Origin: an uncultured Oleispira sp.
GTDB lineage: Bacteria > Pseudomonadota > Gammaproteobacteria > Pseudomonadales > Oceanobacteraceae
DNA: 64,000 nt
NCBI GenBank assembly: GCA_913061415.1
Contig: CAJXUD010000002.1
Coordinates: 248,001 to 312,000 of the forward strand
Direction: 5' to 3'
Positions 18,971 to 28,497 of the stretch are shown piece after piece (the first letter of the stretch is position 1; the number at the start of each line of letters is the position of its first letter). The notes below the pieces were generated by a model, which saw nothing but the letters and a program-made list of their open reading frames with translations, was not told the origin of the DNA and ran no database searches. The position numbers were made by a program, and so were the translations under genes.

Positions 18971-20638
18971 TTATTTGTCGATATTGAGCTGATTAGTAAG
19001 GTCTAGGCCATACGGTAAAGACATTTCATACATCAATAAGTATTGAGCAATGAGCTCTCGCTCTTTAGGCAAACGATAAAAGTTTTCATCATCACCATTC
19101 ATGCTTTTATTCAGGCGTTTTATAGTATCGGAGATTGTATCCACATGATCTGTTTCTGGCTGATCACGCAACCAATCACTAAAGTCAGATATGACTTGTA
19201 CAAACTCTGGGTTATTAATACCTTCTGCTTCGCCACTGTATAAAGCCCAGTTAATAATGGTCATGCCTGAAATGGTTTCCTCTTGCTTATCAACCGACTG
19301 ACGAAAATCTGTTGAGGGCGCAAAGTACTTAGTCGACTCATCATTAATTTTGTTGAGCGGCACTAAGCAGGCAAAAAACAGCATCACACCGGCACTGACT
19401 GGTAATATGGCTTTGTTATGTTTAATTACCCAATCGGCTAATTTTTCCATGCCGTCTTTATTCTCAGAGGCAGGCTTAACTTTCATCGGAATAACCACCA
19501 GTAAGGCGGGTAATAACGTCACTGATAATAAGAAGGCCACCATCACCCCAATGGCACTCAACTCACCAAAATCTGAGAGCACTGGCGATTTGGAAAACAT
19601 TAAGGTTAAAAAACCAATCGCAGTGGTCGCGCTGGTAATAAAGACCGGCATAAGATTTAAATCCATCGCAAAGGCAACCGCTTCTTCACGCGACTTACCT
19701 TCGCGCATTGCAAATTGCGCTGACGCCACTAGGTGCACACAGTCGGCTACGGCTAATGTCATTACCACAATCGGTACATTAATAGTGCCTGTCGATAAGA
19801 AATAGCTAAGCCAACCACCAGCGCCCATCGTCGCGGTAATGCTAAAAAAGATAACGACTAGGGTCATTAACATGCCAGTGATACTGCGCAATAGAGCCGT
19901 GAGCATTAAGATAATCAGCAAAAACATACTCGGCACTAGCGTGAGCATGTCTTTTTGACCTTCCGTCGCAAAGCTGTAATTTAATAAAATTACACCGGTA
20001 TGATAAAACTCTGCATTAGGATATCGCTCGGCATAGCGATCTGTCATGGCCTTCACATATTCTGTGACTTCAATAATTTCTGAGGTTCGGTTTTCTTTAT
20101 CGGGCAGTTGAATCGTGATATTCACCACTGCTGCTTTACCATCTGGCGATACCAGTCGATTCACTAAAGCAGGCTCGGTGGTCGAAACGTCTTTGGTTAA
20201 CTGAATGGACTCCGCATTAATCGTGTTGACCTCTAAGATTAAATCTTCAACAATCAGGTCATCGTCTTCTGCACGGGTATGTTGATAATTAGTAATAGAA
20301 TTGACTCGGCTCGAAAACGGCGTTTGCCATGCTTCATCGGTTAATTCTTTTATCAAAGTCATCATAGGCTCCGTAAAAACCGTGCCTTCTTTTGGCACAA
20401 TTATTAACGCAGCGTTGTCATTATTATTAAATAAGCGCTGCATTTCTTCATGAGCAACTAACTGAGGAAAGTCTTTATCGAAAAAGACTTTATAATCGGC
20501 GCGAAAGTATAAGTTTTTACCGCCATAAGAGACCGCAGCGACAATGGCTACGACCATTAATATAATAATCCAGGGATGGCGAATAATGCTATTAAGCCAA
20601 GCCTGTCTAAGTCCTTTTTTTGCTATGGGCTGATCCAT
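18971..20638 (-). CDS. MMPL/RND exporter, N-terminal part (split by in-frame stop)
   Basis: A 555-codon frame with TM1 at about 16-36 (HPWIIILMVVAIVAAVSYGG), a large periplasmic loop, a block of five membrane segments (about 225-390) with the GTINVPIVVMTLAVADCVHLV motif, and the second periplasmic loop. It stops at TAA 18973-18971 just after LTNQLNIDK. In family members this position continues with Ser/Thr-Arg into the second half, so the protein lacks its last five or six membrane segments. Together with the downstream open frame it would give a normal exporter of about 785 residues. It begins 145 bases after the TetR gene. Confidence 0.8.
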   Translation of the reverse strand: MDQPIAKKGLRQAWLNSIIRHPWIIILMVVAIVAAVSYGGKNLYFRADYKVFFDKDFPQLVAHEEMQRLFNNNDNAALIIVPKEGTVFTEPMMTLIKELTDEAWQTPFSSRVNSITNYQHTRAEDDDLIVEDLILEVNTINAESIQLTKDVSTTEPALVNRLVSPDGKAAVVNITIQLPDKENRTSEIIEVTEYVKAMTDRYAERYPNAEFYHTGVILLNYSFATEGQKDMLTLVPSMFLLIILMLTALLRSITGMLMTLVVIFFSITATMGAGGWLSYFLSTGTINVPIVVMTLAVADCVHLVASAQFAMREGKSREEAVAFAMDLNLMPVFITSATTAIGFLTLMFSKSPVLSDFGELSAIGVMVAFLLSVTLLPALLVVIPMKVKPASENKDGMEKLADWVIKHNKAILPVSAGVMLFFACLVPLNKINDESTKYFAPSTDFRQSVDKQEETISGMTIINWALYSGEAEGINNPEFVQVISDFSDWLRDQPETDHVDTISDTIKRLNKSMNGDDENFYRLPKERELIAQYLLMYEMSLPYGLDLTNQLNIDK

Positions 20639-20783
20639 ATTGAATCCTTAAAGTTATTATTTTTATTGTTTATAAGTTTTACATCTTTCATTTAAGTACT
20701 ACGGTTACTACCGCTGCGGTTTTTCTCTTTTTTAAATGTATTTTCAATGTGCTTTTTAGAAGCTGCTAGAGGTCGTCTTAGAT

Positions 20784-21515
20784 CTAATCTAATAACAAAA
20801 GCTGCGCGACTTCTTTGGCAAAAATCTCTTTTTCTACTCGCTGCCAGGTTTTCTGGTAATTCCAATCTTTTGATAACGGCTTCCAGTTCATACCGTCCAT
20901 CAAAATACTGATGTTTTGCAGCACGAGCGTATTGGAATTCAAGCGATTCACCAATTGAGATTCTGGCGCAGTCATCACAAGCATATTAGTACCAAACGAC
21001 ATCGCCCAATTAGAGAAATACAGCGTTTCAATCGATAGATGAGAAGGCAGCTCTAAATCACCATTGGTAATCGCGCTACGAAACATCTGGTCGCTAAATT
21101 TGTTAATCGTATCTTCATGAGAATCTAAAATTGCCAATTTTTCAGGCAAAACTTTCTCGCGCATTCCCGGTGCTTTACTGCTCAATACCGCCATAAATAA
21201 GGTAGGCTCAAGACGCGCATACAACTGATAGGCATAGTGAATGGCAACGGCTTTTTCTCGTAAGCTGCCATCAAACACAATAGCGCGATAAAACAGCTCC
21301 ATAATCGACCCCACCGCACGAATGCTTAAGCTTAATAAGCAGTCTTCTTTGCTCGTGAAATGATTATAAATAGTGCCCTTTGAATATTTCGATTTAGCCG
21401 TTAGTTTCTCTAGACTCAGTGCGGCAAAGCCTTCTTCATTAATAATAGAGATCGCCAAATCAAGCAGCTCTTGTTCGCGGTCGGCTTTTTTCTGCTCGCT
21501 TTTAGATAAGCTCAT
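20784..21515 (-). CDS. TetR/AcrR family transcriptional regulator
   Basis: A 243-residue repressor. The N-terminal helix-turn-helix is typical of TetR: REQELLDLAISIINEEGFAA followed by LTAKSKYSKGTIYNHFTSKEDCL (about 15-65). The C-terminal ligand-binding domain has no recognisable ligand signature. A 38-bp perfect palindrome 70 bases upstream of the start is its likely operator. The regulator is followed on the same strand by the MMPL exporter, LolA-like protein and outer-membrane gene, so it may control itself and the export operon. It may also influence the acyl-CoA reductase gene, which ends 174 bases beyond the palindrome on the same strand, but there is no evidence for that. Confidence 0.9.
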   Translation of the reverse strand: MSLSKSEQKKADREQELLDLAISIINEEGFAALSLEKLTAKSKYSKGTIYNHFTSKEDCLLSLSIRAVGSIMELFYRAIVFDGSLREKAVAIHYAYQLYARLEPTLFMAVLSSKAPGMREKVLPEKLAILDSHEDTINKFSDQMFRSAITNGDLELPSHLSIETLYFSNWAMSFGTNMLVMTAPESQLVNRLNSNTLVLQNISILMDGMNWKPLSKDWNYQKTWQRVEKEIFAKEVAQLLLLD

Positions 21516-21584
21516 TCACTTTGGCCCTACTTCAATGCTCAATTTTCTATTCACTCTACTGCTCAGCTTTCTCTAAAATCACAA

Positions 21585-21622
21585 ATTATGACGATTCGTC
21601 AAATTTGACGAATCGTCATAAT
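21585..21622. promoter_or_regulatory. 38-bp perfect palindrome, TetR operator
   Basis: The left arm ATTATGACGATTCGTCAAA is followed directly by its exact reverse complement. Each arm itself contains a 13-bp palindrome (TGACGA-T-TCGTCA and TGACGA-A-TCGTCA), the two separated by AATT, so two repressor dimers could bind side by side. It lies 70 bp upstream of the TetR start, in the region expected for its promoter. Confidence 0.85.
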
Positions 21623-21690
21623 GCAGCTTTTCGAAGGATTTAGCAAATACGTTTTAGAAGTAATTTAAGGTGAGCAGTGGATTGATATCC

Positions 21691-21768
21691 GATAAAAGAA
21701 AAAAGCCTGAGCCCTCACCGTTCAATGTACCCATAGAGAGTGCATTGAACGGTAAGAAGTCAGGCTTT
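21691..21768 (-). terminator. Nested-stem terminator after the acyl-CoA reductase gene
   Basis: An outer stem AAAGCCTGA (21702-21710) / TCAGGCTTT (21760-21768) encloses a perfect 11-bp inner stem ACCGTTCAATG (21717-21727) / CATTGAACGGT (21743-21753). On the minus strand it ends in TTTTTTCTTTT. It is 28 bases past the stop of the gene ending at 21796. Confidence 0.85.
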
Positions 21769-21795
21769 ATGTGACAGGCTTAAGAGAAGTACAAC

Positions 21796-23781
21796 CTACC
21801 AGTGAATACCTCTCATAACGGCTGCGAATGCGACTTGCTCAGAAGAAACCTTCTGCTTTTTAGCAGGCTCACCTTCAACTTTGGGTGGTGAGTCTGGGAA
21901 CATACGATACCCAGTGTTCATTACGATCTCGCCCACTTTAGGAACAACCGCGTGCAATACCTGTGCAAACGTTCCAAGACGAGTAGCAATACGCTTAGGT
22001 CGCTTAATAATTGCGGTTGCTACCAAGTCTGCGGCTTCTTCCGGAGATAGTGTCGGTACAGAATCGTAGATCTTAGTCGGTGCAATCATGGGTGTTTTCA
22101 CTAACGGCATATTAATGGTCGTGAACTTAACGTTCTGATCTGACCACTCAGCAGCCGCACATCGGCTGAATGAATCCAGTGCCGATTTAGACGCAACATA
22201 AGCCGAGAAACGCGGTGCGTTAGTCAGTACGCCAATCGATGAAATATTAATAACATGCCCACTTTTGCGCTCTAGCATTGAAGGCGTGAAGCCCATAATC
22301 AAACGCACAGAACCAAAATAGTTCAACTGCATCGTACGCTCAAAATCATGGAAGCGATCAAACGATAGCGACAATGAACGACGAATAGAACGACCGGCGT
22401 TATTCACCAGTACATCGACATGGCCATGGTCAGCCAATACCGCTTTAACAAAGCGATCACAGTCATCCATGTCAGAGAAATCACACTGATAAGCGTGAAC
22501 ATTGCCACCTTTAGCTTTCAAAGACTCGGTCACTTCATCCAGCGTCTCTTGAGTACGAGCGCCGATCACTAAAATAGCACCCGCTTCGGCTAGCTTCTCT
22601 GCGGTTGCCAAACCAATACCCGAAGTAGCACCGGTAATCACACAGACTTTACCTTCAACGCGGCCTTTCAGAGTATGGTCTTTGAACAAATCAGGATCTA
22701 AATGACGCTCCCAATAATCCCAAATCGCCGGCGCATAACTTTCAAGGCGAGGCACTTCGATACCTGTTCCCTGTAGCACGCGCTCAGTTTCACGAGAATC
22801 AAAGCGTGTTGGATAGTTGATGAAAGACATCACTGAGCGTGGAATACCCATGTCATCCAAAATAGCACTCACCAAGCGTTTCACCGGTGGTAGATTTTTC
22901 AGGCTCTGACGAATAAACGGCGGGATAAATCCGAACATGCGAGAATCAATGCGCATGCCCATCTTAGGCGCATGGCCCGCTTCGCTGTAAATATTTAAAA
23001 CTTCACCGACTTTATAAGGATCAGAATCGACAAGGTGGAAACACTTACCGTCTTCGCCATCAGCGTGTGCAATGTGATCCATCGCATTAACAATATAGTC
23101 CACAGGAACAATATTTAAACGGCCGCCTTCAATACCAATCGTTGGAAACCACTGTGGCAATGAACGACGAATTTTCTGAATCATTTTGAAGAAATAATAT
23201 GGACCATCAATCTTGTCCATCACGCCTGTTTCAGAATGACCAATCACCATACCAGGGCGGTAAATGCGATAAGGCACTTTACATTCTTCACGAACGACTT
23301 TTTCAGATTCATGTTTGGTCATCAGGTACGGATGATCTAGCTTGCCCGCTTCCTCAAACATATCTTCACGGAAAATACCCTTAAACAAACCGGCTGCTGC
23401 AATCGATGAAACATGGTGGAAGTGTTTCGCGCCCATAATATCGGCGGTATTTATTGCGGCTCGAGTGCCATCAATATTGGTCGCTTGCTGGGCCTCTTCA
23501 TCGGCACTCATATCATAGACAGCCGCTAGATGAAAAAAGTGATCAACCTTTCCCGTTAGCGCTTCTAGAGTTTTAGCATCGATGCCGAGATTGTCACTGG
23601 TGAGATCACCCACTACAGCCTTCAATCGGGTCTCATCCACGCCCCAATTTTCTCTGATTGCATCCAGTTTGTACTTAGATTGTTCACGTACCAGCAGGTG
23701 CACAGTACCACCGCGCGCTAAAAGTTTTCCTACTAAAAAGCGGCCAATAAATCCGGTACCACCCGTCAAAAAATATTCCAT
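21796..23781 (-). CDS. Two-domain fatty acyl-CoA reductase (alcohol-forming, wax-ester type)
   Basis: A 661-residue fusion of two short-chain dehydrogenase-type domains. It matches, from memory almost residue for residue over long stretches, the Marinobacter fatty acyl-CoA reductase (Maqu_2507 type) that reduces acyl-CoA to fatty alcohol for wax esters. The N-terminal extended domain has the NADP-binding TGGTGFIG (6-13) and the catalytic YLMTK (Tyr152, Lys156). The C-terminal classical domain has VITGATSGIGLA (about 380) and a YVASK active site (about 525). I start at ATG 23781-23779 (MEYFLTGG) with AAGG at good spacing. Transcribed alone with its own terminator. No wax synthase lies in the window. 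Confidence 0.93.
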   Translation of the reverse strand: MEYFLTGGTGFIGRFLVGKLLARGGTVHLLVREQSKYKLDAIRENWGVDETRLKAVVGDLTSDNLGIDAKTLEALTGKVDHFFHLAAVYDMSADEEAQQATNIDGTRAAINTADIMGAKHFHHVSSIAAAGLFKGIFREDMFEEAGKLDHPYLMTKHESEKVVREECKVPYRIYRPGMVIGHSETGVMDKIDGPYYFFKMIQKIRRSLPQWFPTIGIEGGRLNIVPVDYIVNAMDHIAHADGEDGKCFHLVDSDPYKVGEVLNIYSEAGHAPKMGMRIDSRMFGFIPPFIRQSLKNLPPVKRLVSAILDDMGIPRSVMSFINYPTRFDSRETERVLQGTGIEVPRLESYAPAIWDYWERHLDPDLFKDHTLKGRVEGKVCVITGATSGIGLATAEKLAEAGAILVIGARTQETLDEVTESLKAKGGNVHAYQCDFSDMDDCDRFVKAVLADHGHVDVLVNNAGRSIRRSLSLSFDRFHDFERTMQLNYFGSVRLIMGFTPSMLERKSGHVINISSIGVLTNAPRFSAYVASKSALDSFSRCAAAEWSDQNVKFTTINMPLVKTPMIAPTKIYDSVPTLSPEEAADLVATAIIKRPKRIATRLGTFAQVLHAVVPKVGEIVMNTGYRMFPDSPPKVEGEPAKKQKVSSEQVAFAAVMRGIHW

Positions 23782-23784
23782 CAA

Positions 23785-24045
23785 TAACTACCTTGTATGT
23801 CGTTGCTTTGTGTTTTTACTTTTTTTTATTGTTGTTCTACCAGCCTAACGTGGCCAAATCCTTTAAACAGTTCTGTCATTCTAAAGTAGTACGTTCATGC
23901 AATGTTCTACCTTAAAAATTTAATCCGTGATCTGCGATTCGGGCTATCATAACCCTGTCATTTTAAAAAGAAAGTCCCATAGAAAACTTTATTAATAATG
24001 TTATTTTTATCGATAATACTATTTTTTATTTAGTACAAATACTCT
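23785..24045. other. Intergenic region upstream of the acyl-CoA reductase gene
   Basis: About 260 AT-rich bases between the reductase start and the hpt terminator. It must hold the reductase promoter. No inverted repeat resembling the TetR operator, no REP-like element and no small ORF with a binding site was seen. Confidence 0.4.
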
Positions 24046-24084
24046 AAAAAAAAAGGCGGCTATGTTTCCATAGCCGCCTTTTTT
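24046..24084 (-). terminator. Rho-independent terminator after hpt
   Basis: Perfect 10-bp GC-rich stem GGCGGCTATG (24055-24064) / CATAGCCGCC (24069-24078) with loop TTTC. It is flanked by A9 on the left and T6 on the right, so it can work in both directions. It lies 23 bases past the hpt stop. Confidence 0.92.
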
Positions 24085-24106
24085 CGCGAAAAAAATCTTC
24101 AACGAT

Positions 24107-24670
24107 TTACATTCCTTTAACCGCGTAGATACCTTCGGCATTACGCCAGTAACCGCGGTAATCCATACCAAACCCAAACAAGAAGCGGTCTTCAACATCT
24201 AAGCCATAAAAATCTACTTCTAAATTTGTATTTTTACGCTCATGAACCTTATTGATCATTACCGCAGTAACAACTTCTTTAGCGCCCTGAGCTTTACACG
24301 CCTCAACCACTTCCGCCAAGGTATTCCCTTCATCAAAAATATCATCAAGAATCAGAACGGTACGACCATCCATTGGGCAAGATGGAAGCGCTTGCCATTG
24401 TAGCTCGGCTTGGCCTTCGGTTTCGCCACGATAACGAGTCGCGTGCATGTAGCCAACTTCTAATGGAAATTTCAATAATGGAAGAAGCTGACCTGCAAAG
24501 ATAAGACCGCCATTCATGATCGAGTATACAACCGGCATGCTAGTAGATAGACGCTCGGTGATATCAACGGCCATTTGATCCAAAGCGACCTCAATTTCAT
24601 CCTTTGATTTCAAAAGATCAGCATCCGCCATTATTTGGTTTAACTGGTCAAGAGTAAGAGATTCGCTCAT
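24107..24670 (-). CDS. hpt: Hypoxanthine-guanine phosphoribosyltransferase
   Basis: A 187-residue purine salvage enzyme that converts hypoxanthine or guanine with PRPP to IMP or GMP in the cytoplasm. The PRPP-binding signature is LDDIFDEGNTLAE (108-120), with the flanking VYSIMNGGLIFAGQLL and the C-terminal VDFYGLDVEDRFLFGFGMDYRG typical of the Pseudomonas-type Hpt of the same length. It is divergent from trmJ and monocistronic, ending at a strong terminator. ATGAGCGAA at 24670 is preceded by GGAAGCC at suitable distance. Confidence 0.92.
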   Translation of the reverse strand: MSESLTLDQLNQIMADADLLKSKDEIEVALDQMAVDITERLSTSMPVVYSIMNGGLIFAGQLLPLLKFPLEVGYMHATRYRGETEGQAELQWQALPSCPMDGRTVLILDDIFDEGNTLAEVVEACKAQGAKEVVTAVMINKVHERKNTNLEVDFYGLDVEDRFLFGFGMDYRGYWRNAEGIYAVKGM

Positions 24671-24764
24671 TGAGAAGGCTTCCTAATCGATTATTATAAG
24701 TGACTAGTATGATACCATTTCTAATTTTTTAGCCAAACACTTTAACCAAATAGGAATTTCCTAG

Positions 24765-25499
24765 GTGACTGTTTTAGATTCGATCCGCATTGTGCTCGTG
24801 CAAACCTACCATCCTGGCAACATCGGTGCGATTGCCCGCGCGATGAAAACCATGGGACTCAAGGAATTATACCTTGTTGATCCAACCGACTACCCTGCCG
24901 AAGAAGCCAGTAATCGTGCGGCTGGCGCCCTAGATGTACTGGATAATGCAACGGTTGTTCAAACCCTGTCAGAAGCCATCGCCGACTGTACCCAAGTCTT
25001 CGCCACCAGCGCGCGTAAGCGAAACTATACACGTCCACAAGTGACCGCCGAAGAAGCCGCTGGTTGGATACAAGAGAACCCCAAAGAGAAAATCGCTATC
25101 GTTTTTGGCCGCGAACGCATGGGGTTAAGCAACGAACAGCTCGGTATGTGCCAGCAGCTGCTCTATATTCCAGGGAATCCGGAATACGATGTATTAAATA
25201 TTGGCTCGGCTGCTCAGATAGTCAGCTACGAATTATTCAAAAAATTCGGATTGCACCGCGATGAACTCATCGATTCTAATAGCGAAAGCGAAGCGTTTGC
25301 TAGCCAGCTCGATATGGACCGTTTTTATCAGCATTTAGAAGGCACACTGTCCGATACGGGCTTCTTAGTGAAGAATCACCCAGGTGAAGCAATGCAACGT
25401 TTACAGCAAATGTTCGCCCGTGCTCAACCCAATGCTAAAGAATTGCGTATGCTACGAGGCATATTAGGCTCGGTAGATAAGCTAACCGATAAATCATGA
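24765..25499 (+). CDS. trmJ: tRNA (cytidine/uridine-2'-O-)-methyltransferase TrmJ
   Basis: A 244-residue SPOUT (TrmH-type) methyltransferase that 2'-O-methylates position 32 of certain tRNAs using S-adenosylmethionine. The N-terminal start IRIVLVQTYHPGNIGAIARAMK and the knot motifs IAIVFGRERMGLSNEQL and LNIGSAAQIVSYE are diagnostic. The C-terminal extension with MQRLQQMFARA and LRMLRGIL is the usual TrmJ tail. The start is GTG at 24765 with AGGA 9 bases upstream; no better ATG exists. In related bacteria trmJ often stands alone or beside suhB or iscR; here dapE follows after 61 bases. Confidence 0.93.
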   Translation: MTVLDSIRIVLVQTYHPGNIGAIARAMKTMGLKELYLVDPTDYPAEEASNRAAGALDVLDNATVVQTLSEAIADCTQVFATSARKRNYTRPQVTAEEAAGWIQENPKEKIAIVFGRERMGLSNEQLGMCQQLLYIPGNPEYDVLNIGSAAQIVSYELFKKFGLHRDELIDSNSESEAFASQLDMDRFYQHLEGTLSDTGFLVKNHPGEAMQRLQQMFARAQPNAKELRMLRGILGSVDKLTDKS

Positions 25500-25536
25500 T
25501 ATAATCGCCAACATTCTAAATGACCAAAATTTCTAA

Positions 25537-26703
<1,167 letters not shown>

Positions 26704-26746
26704 TCTCTATAAAAGTAATAATTAAGATTTAGCTAAATTAGACAAC

Positions 26747-26856
26747 GATTCATTCTTGGGTATTTATTCCGCAAAACGGCGTAAATACGTCCATGTAGCC
26801 TTAACTAAAACATCCCTGTTTTAGATATTTGCTACACAAACACCCAAGAATGAATC
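26747..26856. repeat. 110-bp palindromic element with three nested stem-loops
   Basis: Perfect 15-bp terminal inverted arms GATTCATTCTTGGGT (26747-26761) and ACCCAAGAATGAATC (26842-26856) enclose two further hairpins. One is ATTTA..CCG / CGG..TAAAT (26762-26786). The other has outer stem TGTAGC/GCTACA (26794-26799, 26831-26836) and inner stem CTAAAACA-TCCC-TGTTTTAG (26805-26824). The element looks like a miniature mobile or ERIC-like intergenic repeat between dapE and the rlmA-like gene. No second copy was found in this window. Confidence 0.75.
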
Positions 26857-26919
26857 TTTTCTCTTTGTGTTAAATTTTTCCTAAATCACAACCTTCATTT
26901 TAATTAGTTGTAAAATCAA

Positions 26920-28107
26920 ATGACTGCATCAATTTTATTATGCCCAGTATGTAAGGAAAGCCTACAAGCAAACGAGAGCAATAAGAGTTTGAGCTGTGTG
27001 AATAATCACAGCTTCGACCGTGCACGCCAAGGCTATTTAAACCTGCTACTCGCGCACAAGAAAAAGTCAAAGAATCCTGGAGATAGCCAAGAAATGGTGA
27101 TCGCTCGCCAAGCATTCTTGAATTCTGACTTTTACCAACCAATCTCTGATAGCTTAAATAAAATTGTTAGCGACATTGTTTTAAAATTACAAGAAACGCG
27201 AGTAGAAACACACACAGAAGAAAGCCCATATCAGGTGCTCGATATCGGTTGTGGTGAAGGCTATTACAGCCAACGCTTACACAACAATTTAAGCGAACAA
27301 CAAATCGAGCATAAACTGTTTGGTTTAGACATATCAAAAGACGCCGTCATTGCTGCAGCAAAACGTGCTAAATCTGAAGCACTACTTGCTTCAAAACCCA
27401 TGGACAGCGAATGGTTAGTGGCCTCGGCAATCGACATTCCACTGCAAGCACATAGCATCGATATCGCCACCTGTTTATTTACGCGTTTAATGCCAGAGAG
27501 CTATCACAAAGTTATTAAGCAAGATGGATTTTTCATCTGTGTTAATACCGGTGAAAAGCACTTAATTGAACTGCGTGAAAAACTGTATGAAGAAATCACC
27601 AAAGCCGAATTCGATCCAGTAAAAAACATGGGCGAAGATTTTGAGCTGGTTGATCATCAGCAAGTAAGCTACCAAAATACCCTCAGTAGCCAGCAACAGA
27701 TTCAAGACCTGCTCTTAATGACGCCGCACAACTGGCGCACGAAAGCCGATAAAAAAGAATCATTAGCCAGTTTAGAAGCATTAACGGTCACCATTGATGC
27801 TCAGATTCACGTCTTTAAAGCCAAAGTAAAAGCGCCGGTAGAAGTTGGTGAGATTGAGGAAAGTGCGGAAGAAGTTATTACCGAAGCAAAACCTACAACA
27901 TCAGGCACAATAAACCCATGGGCTAAATCAACCGTAGAGGCTGAACCTGTATCTGAAATAGTTCCTGAAATGCCTGCTCAAACTCCAGCCGAACTTCCTG
28001 TTGAAGCGGCGATTGAAATGCCTGTAGAAGCACCTGTTGAAATAGAAGAAAAAGACGATACGAAAGAAATACCCAGTGGAAAAGTTAACCCTTGGGCTAA
28101 AAGCTAA
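26920..28107 (+). CDS. rlmA: 23S rRNA (guanine-N1)-methyltransferase, RlmA-like, with C-terminal extension
   Basis: A 395-residue protein whose first ~280 residues match RlmA, which methylates N1 of G745 or G748 in 23S rRNA. A zinc ribbon uses Cys8, Cys11, Cys26 and His30 (CPVCKES ... CVNNH), followed by SFDRARQGYLNLLL. The SAM-binding motif is VLDIGCGEGYYSQRL (about 106-120). The usual family length is about 270. Here ~110 extra residues follow, rich in Glu, Pro and Val, with the heptad NPWAKS-like unit twice (INPWAKS near 330 and VNPWAKS at the very end). The tail is probably disordered. A structured repeat separates it from dapE. Confidence 0.85.
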   Translation: MTASILLCPVCKESLQANESNKSLSCVNNHSFDRARQGYLNLLLAHKKKSKNPGDSQEMVIARQAFLNSDFYQPISDSLNKIVSDIVLKLQETRVETHTEESPYQVLDIGCGEGYYSQRLHNNLSEQQIEHKLFGLDISKDAVIAAAKRAKSEALLASKPMDSEWLVASAIDIPLQAHSIDIATCLFTRLMPESYHKVIKQDGFFICVNTGEKHLIELREKLYEEITKAEFDPVKNMGEDFELVDHQQVSYQNTLSSQQQIQDLLLMTPHNWRTKADKKESLASLEALTVTIDAQIHVFKAKVKAPVEVGEIEESAEEVITEAKPTTSGTINPWAKSTVEAEPVSEIVPEMPAQTPAELPVEAAIEMPVEAPVEIEEKDDTKEIPSGKVNPWAKS

Positions 28108-28278
28108 AGCAGTTAACCACCAAGGCACAATGAGCTTCGCGTCACCGAGGAAATAAGTGCAGGGCATACCGGAAAGAAGATTCTTTCTCCATATGCTCGA
28201 TACCTCGGTGGTCCGTTCTTTTGAATACGTTTTGAATACTAGATTTAACACTCGTTTGAACATAGACATGCAAAGTAC

Positions 28279-28354
28279 TGGTCTCCCCACCAGGACTCGA
28301 ACCTGGAGCTAAGCCTTAGGAGGGCCCTGTTTTATCCAGTTAAACTATGGGGAG
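28279..28354 (-). tRNA. tRNA-Arg (anticodon CCT)
   Basis: The minus strand folds into a standard cloverleaf: acceptor CTCCCCA/TGGGGAG, D-arm GTTT/AAAC, anticodon stem GGGCC/GGCTT around CTCCTAA (anticodon CCT, reading AGG), and T-arm CCAGG-TTCGAGT-CCTGG. CCA is encoded at 28281-28279. It stands alone. No integrase or attachment duplication was seen at its 3' end. Confidence 0.93.
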
Positions 28355-28497
28355 ACATCTCTATAGAGGCGCCTATCTTATTACGTCCCTTTAGCCAATA
28401 CCAGCCCCATATTTGAACTTATCCGCGCTTCTTTATTCTAAATACGTTATCGTTGATTCATTATTTCATTTTTTATATTTATTGGTTTGTTTATTCC

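Larger units (their letters stand above)
18281..20638 (-). pseudogene. MMPL exporter locus interrupted by one nonsense codon
   Basis: Both halves are in the same frame, with a single TAA between ...NIDK and STRIV.... One base change (for example TCA to TAA) explains it. The locus is otherwise intact, so the event is recent, a sequencing error, or a suppressed stop. Confidence 0.7.

Noticed and set aside
19350-19805. 151-codon frame opposite the MMPL exporter
   Set aside because: Shadow of the exporter gene; composition and lack of start signal argue against coding.
28279-28354. tRNA-Arg as attachment site of the 31-46 kb island
   Set aside because: The island lies on the 5' side of the tRNA with the ars genes between, no integrase is present and no duplicated tRNA 3' end was found.
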